A stretch of 6,889 nucleotides of DNA, taken from contig JAQVKR010000148.1 of NCBI GenBank assembly GCA_028694565.1, positions 1-6,889 of the forward strand, written 5' to 3'. Of the stretch, positions 6,467 to 6,889 are shown in pieces. The DNA is from Gammaproteobacteria bacterium. Its GTDB lineage: Bacteria; Pseudomonadota; Gammaproteobacteria; DSM-26407. The notes under the pieces are model-generated. The model worked only from the letters and a program-made list of their open reading frames with translations. It had not been told where the DNA came from and did not search any database. A program made the position numbers and the translations under genes. Positions within the stretch are counted from its first letter, which is position 1. Each line of letters begins with the position of its first letter.

Positions 6467-6681
6467 ACAGGATTTACAGGATGAACAGGATTGGGACGAA
6501 AAGACTGTTTATCCGCAGATTACGCAGATTTTTTGCTTGCCGGGCCGGCGTTCTGCCCGCCGGGTGCTGGCGAATGCAATCGCGCCGGCTTCGGCCAGCC
6601 TCCATGTAACCACACTATCTGCGTAATCGGCGTAATCTGCGGACAATATAAATCCTGTCCATCCTGTAAATCCTGTCTATT
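6462..6681. repeat. Palindromic interspersed repeat, copy 2 (MITE-like)
   Basis: A 220-bp element in the same orientation as copy 1 (5601-5823). The terminal inverted repeats are 6462-6492 and 6651-6681 (31 bp, one mismatch); the inner pair is 6511-6529 and 6617-6643. Against copy 1 I count by hand 14 substitutions and one 1-bp indel, in a T-run near 6527-6534. Most substitutions lie in the GC-rich centre (about 6536-6587), while the inner arms are almost unchanged. The left arm begins within the last codons of paaY and contains its stop. The right arm ends 22 bases before the next gene, whose Shine-Dalgarno sequence lies just outside it. Confidence 0.93.
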
Positions 6682-6703
6682 CAACAACAAAGGACAGAGA
6701 ACC

Positions 6704-6889
6704 ATGAGCTACGAGCATATCCGGGTGGAGACCCGCGGGGCGGTGGGGCTGGTGACCCTGGATCGGCCGGAGGCGATGAACGCGCTCAGCGACGGGCTGC
6801 TGCGGGAGGTGAGCGCGGCCGTGCGGACGTTCGCGGCCGACGACGCGGTGGGGGCGGTGGTGCTCACCGGCGGCGATGAGGCGTTCGCC
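6704..6889 (+). CDS. Enoyl-CoA hydratase/isomerase (crotonase) family, N-terminal part (cut by window edge)
   Basis: The first 62 residues of a third crotonase-family gene. It opens MSYEHIRVETRGAVGLVTL and continues with the family motif DRPEAMNALS (20-29), then VVLTGGDEAFA (52-62), which leads into the CoA-binding FxAGxD loop just beyond the edge. The glutamates or aspartate that would separate hydratase, isomerase and ring-opening types are not in the window, so the substrate cannot be told. Its place after paaN and paaY suggests a phenylacetate-pathway role, possibly a second PaaF/PaaG-type enzyme. ATG 6704 is preceded by AAGGA (6690-6694) with 9 bases of spacing. Palindromic repeat copy 2 separates it from paaY. 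Confidence 0.85.
   Translation, partial: MSYEHIRVETRGAVGLVTLDRPEAMNALSDGLLREVSAAVRTFAADDAVGAVVLTGGDEAFA

Overview
The window is a piece of an aerobic phenylacetate (phenylacetyl-CoA epoxide, 'paa') degradation locus from a very GC-rich bacterium. Protein similarity, recalled from known family members, points to Pseudomonadota, most likely a gamma- or betaproteobacterium. No rRNA or other taxonomic marker is present, so the placement is an inference. No tRNA, CRISPR, transposase or integrase gene is visible.

Layout. Two gene sets diverge from an AT-richer spacer at 3084-3336. On the minus strand, reading right to left, come a small stand-alone PaaA-like ferritin-fold protein (3083-2304), paaF (2194-1400), paaG (1342-551) and the first 183 codons of paaH (549-1, running off the left edge). 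On the plus strand come a MioC-like flavodoxin (3337-3786), a PaaN-type aldehyde dehydrogenase (3923-5590), paaY (5846-6466) and the first 62 codons of a third crotonase (6704 onward, running off the right edge). The two plus-strand junctions around paaY are each filled by a copy of a 220-bp palindromic repeat (5601-5823 and 6462-6681).

How the genes work together. In the known pathway phenylacetyl-CoA is epoxidised by PaaABCE, isomerised to the oxepin by PaaG, hydrolytically opened, and the semialdehyde oxidised by PaaZ or PaaN. Beta-oxidation-like steps by PaaF, PaaG, PaaH and PaaJ then give acetyl-CoA and succinyl-CoA. This window supplies PaaG, PaaF, PaaH, the PaaN dehydrogenase and the PaaY thioesterase that removes dead-end CoA thioesters. 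The true epoxidase subunits, the CoA ligase, the ring hydrolase and the thiolase are not in view.

The least ordinary content is the divergent pair of PaaA-like protein and flavodoxin, in which the PaaA-like protein has a Lys where PaaA has an iron-binding Glu, and the pair of palindromic repeats, whose arms change together between copies. Statements about family members rest on memory of those families; no search was run.
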